A stretch of DNA of 64,000 bases from Capitella teleta (taxonomy: Eukaryota; Annelida; Polychaeta; Capitellidae), in contig KB293867.1 of assembly GCA_000328365.1 (NCBI GenBank), positions 22,188-86,187 on the forward strand. The letters are read 5' to 3'. The notes under the pieces were generated by a model. It ran no database searches. It saw only the letters and a program-made list of their open reading frames with translations, and was not told the origin of the DNA. Below are positions 61,401-64,000 of the stretch, in pieces. Within the stretch, counting starts at the first letter, position 1. Each line of letters starts with the position of its first letter. Both the position numbers and the translations under genes were made by a program.

Positions 61401-62645
61401 CGATGTCCCACACAAGACTCTTCTCCCTCAGCGTCTCCTCGATCTTTCCCGCCAACTCCTGTCATCAGATAGCGTTGATTAAAGCCCGGTTAATAAGGTG
61501 GTCTTGATGGAGCAGGCCTGGCAGTTCCGGTGGCCTGTTGGTTTTCAAACATCGACAAGGTCTGGACAATTTGTACATGTAATAGTATATGCATGAATTT
61601 GTAAAAGAAATTCCAAAACAAGGCACAAAAGGCTTTCACATAATGGATTGATTGCAACACATGAAGTACGTACACAAATAACCAATTAAGTGCAGTTTTG
61701 TTTGGTAATCCCAAATTCTGAGGTCTCAGCATGCATGCACTTGACAATTTACTCATTGACATCAAAGCTAAGCTGATCGGACAATATCATCCTATACCCT
61801 CTGTCACTACTGTCAGACTATATAAGTGACATATACATGTACTATCTACTGTACAGACACACAGACGTACAAATAAGGCTATTTTGTAGTCAGTCTGCCG
61901 GTCACACTGTCTTTATAATCAGCCATATTATGTACTCTACAAATGGTTCACAGGGCATGATCAAAGGCTATCGATCCGCGCTGATGCGTGTACAATATGT
62001 AAGCCCGCCTATATATAATTATGATTGTATTCAGTGAAATGTGTATGCTTCTCTCAGTTCCACATCCTTTTTATATAAAACATAATAATGTTTACTGTGC
62101 ATGTAAAATATGTACATGTAGTAGCCCAACAGGCCTTGTTATATGTCTGCCGTAGATTTCAATATACAAGGTCGCACTGTACGTAGGACTTCATATATTA
62201 TTTATACTTCTATGTCTCATGCAAGGTTGCACACACACCTGATATAGCACAGAGGAACACACTTGTGTCAGCCTGTGATCCAGATGGCAGAATGACACTG
62301 CTGCTATAGCATATAAGACACCGTTGCTAGCCTGTTATAAACCAATTCTTTATTCAGCCTCGATCCTCAATAATTCCGCATGCAGTGTACTCAGTGCGTT
62401 GTGATTCACAGCAAGGCAGAAAAGTGCGTTATGAAACTCCAAGACGACATCACGGAAACAGAGAAGTGTAAAATGTAGTATAATTGTCTGAATGGATAAA
62501 TGTGTAAGTATGTGTATTAAACATCTAGCTTTATTCCAAACCCCAATTCTTGTGTCCCAAAAAAAAAAAAAAAAAAAAAAAAACAATTCTACCTTGGATT
62601 ATCGCCCCCTGGAAATGAAGAATTCACGCCCCATGCGCCTGAACG
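58422..62645. other. intergenic
   Basis: About 4.2 kb without a supported coding gene. A CpG-richer stretch at 59,480-59,640 could be promoter sequence. Poly-T lies at 60,050-60,074, TAGGCCTA at 60,528-60,535, and an A-run at 62,559-62,583. A possible minus-strand donor GTGAGT near 60,181-60,186 is unassigned. Confidence 0.35.
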
Positions 62646-62710
62646 GAAGTTCATCTTGCCGTGCATTCCTGCTGCCTCGCCGTTGATCAGCCAAACACCT
62701 CACTCAAAAG
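62646..62710 (+). other. MPG: probable 5' UTR exon of the glycosylase-like gene
   Basis: CACTCAAAAG is followed by a strong donor GTAAGATGG at 62,711. The next good acceptor in the same direction is TATTTTTCAG ending at 63,890, just before the start codon. The 5' limit is arbitrary. Confidence 0.45.
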
Positions 62711-62879
62711 GTAAGATGGCAGATTATCTCTTCCTTTTATTCTCAATTTGCCGCCGCCGTGATGTTGTCTGTCACTCGATCTGCATCGAAGGCCACTCGT
62801 TTCGGCCGGTGACATTCAGGAACCACGGGGGTCAACGCGGATCATGATATTGATGGGCGCAACTAATTTTAGGGAAATG

Positions 62880-63888
62880 GGGGGGGGGGCACTAATCGAT
62901 TACGACTCAGGTGTAGATTCACATTGCCAGGCACTACTGGTATTTAAAGTTCCAGAATACTTTCTGTATATGTTATTTACCTTAAAAGCGTTCTATAACA
63001 TATATATTTGGGCACAAGTATTTAATTCACAAATGGTATATATAAATTTGTATAATATATTGTATTATAATTTTTTTTTATGAGACCTCATATCAAGGAA
63101 TACATAATTATGCACTCTAGCTATATATCTTAATCACCACAATAGCCCAAGAAGTCACGAATTAACGGAATTTATCCGACTATCAGGGCTATTATTTGGG
63201 CTCAACATAATATATATATTACCGTATGTAGAACCTTGAATTGGAGAATTAGTGTTGATAATGCGACATTTTGGTCTGAGTTAATACGATCTTTTATAAT
63301 TTTTATACTGTATTTCACAATTGCATAATTGCATTGCTGCATATGTAACCGCATACCTAATTATTCTATATATTATTATATTATTATTATTATATTATTC
63401 TAAATTACACTGTACACTCATCATGTACACTCATTATGTACAAATACAATTAATGCTCCTCCAACTAAAAGGAAGAAAACAATGTTGGAACTTCCTCTGA
63501 CACACCTGGCTGAAACAATCACCATGAGCTGACTCACTTAAATTTAACTCCATGAACTGTAGGAAATGTGGTCACTGCAGCTGTGTAAATACTTGCTTCC
63601 TCAGCTGTCCTCATTTTTTCCGAAATTTATTCCATCAATTAACACGATTTTCAATTCACTTCAAAAGAGCTGCCTGAAGCTGCTGGACTGCTATTTTTTT
63701 CTGCTCAATATTTTTCCCATCTTATTTTTTACTTGCGTGGGTTTACCTTTTCTCATTGGAAAAACAACTCAACTTAAACACCAGCTCATATTCTTTCAAG
63801 CTCATTGAAGTTTACTGTGTGGGTGTTTTGAGCACTAAATATTTCAGGATATAACAGAAAGTTTGAAAAATGTGTTACTTTATTTTTC
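62880..63888. other. probable first intron, AT-rich
   Basis: A G-run is present at 62,879-62,889. AT-rich sequence with TATTATTA runs lies at 63,360-63,400. No coding exon was recognised between the presumed UTR exon and the acceptor at 63,890. Confidence 0.35.
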
Positions 63889-63912
63889 AGTGTTTAATCT
63901 GAGGGCTACATT

Positions 63913-63994
63913 ATGACTGATTCAACCAAAGATTCTGGATCCTGTGACAGGCTAAAGAAGGATTTCTTCGAATGTAGCTGCGAGCAGCTGGCGC
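63913..63994 (+). CDS. MPG: N-methylpurine DNA glycosylase-like, first coding exon (partial)
   Basis: An acceptor TATTTTTCAG ends at 63,890. The ATG at 63,913 opens 27 codons and one extra base before the donor GTAAGC at 63,995, five bases from the window end. The encoded stretch RLKKDFFECSCEQLA plus the split codon (C then the next exon, giving Arg if CGN) resembles the start of the alkyladenine glycosylase fold, where the human enzyme has RLGLEFFDQPAVPLAR. That enzyme removes 3-methyladenine, hypoxanthine and related bases in base-excision repair in the nucleus. Only this N-terminal piece is available and all catalytic residues lie beyond the window, so the call rests on one short block. 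Confidence 0.6.
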
Positions 63995-64000
63995 GTAAGC

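Overview
This is intron-rich animal DNA with no operons or ribosome-binding sites. Genes have many short exons, and tRNA-derived SINEs, LINE remnants and microsatellites lie between them. The gene set (a Cys-loop receptor, an ENT4/PMAT-type transporter, a tandem pair of animal universal stress proteins) and the frequent palindrome TAGGCCTA suggest a marine invertebrate, probably a deuterostome such as an echinoderm or hemichordate. That assignment is inference and is not certain.

Layout. Positions 1-34,180 are gene-poor. I could support only one small secreted cysteine-rich peptide gene there (11,996-12,866, +). The rest is non-coding sequence with microsatellites, SINE pieces, a LINE 3' fragment (about 30,400-31,390, -) and a 50-N assembly gap. 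From 34,186 the window is gene-rich: a divergent nicotinic acetylcholine receptor-like subunit (34,321-41,477, +, 7-8 coding exons); an unnamed single-pass membrane protein (42,975-44,568, -, 6 exons including a 38-nt microexon); an SLC29A4/ENT4 orthologue (48,264-50,484, -, 7 coding exons); two tandem universal stress protein genes with matching exon structure (52,672-53,521 and 56,504-58,391, -); and the start of a gene resembling N-methylpurine DNA glycosylase (63,913 to the window end, +).

The genes do not form one pathway. The two stress protein genes are a clear local duplication. A cation-type organic transporter next to a ligand-gated channel may be coincidence. The points most worth following are the channel's altered pore (no intermediate-ring glutamate, an arginine at 12', a shortened M1-M2 loop), its mixed agonist site, the small peptide that looks like one module of the PCSK9 C-terminal domain, and clusters of GCGCATGCGC and DR1-type words in the receptor locus. 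All exon borders were worked out by eye from splice signals and reading-frame continuity. No transcript data or database search was available.
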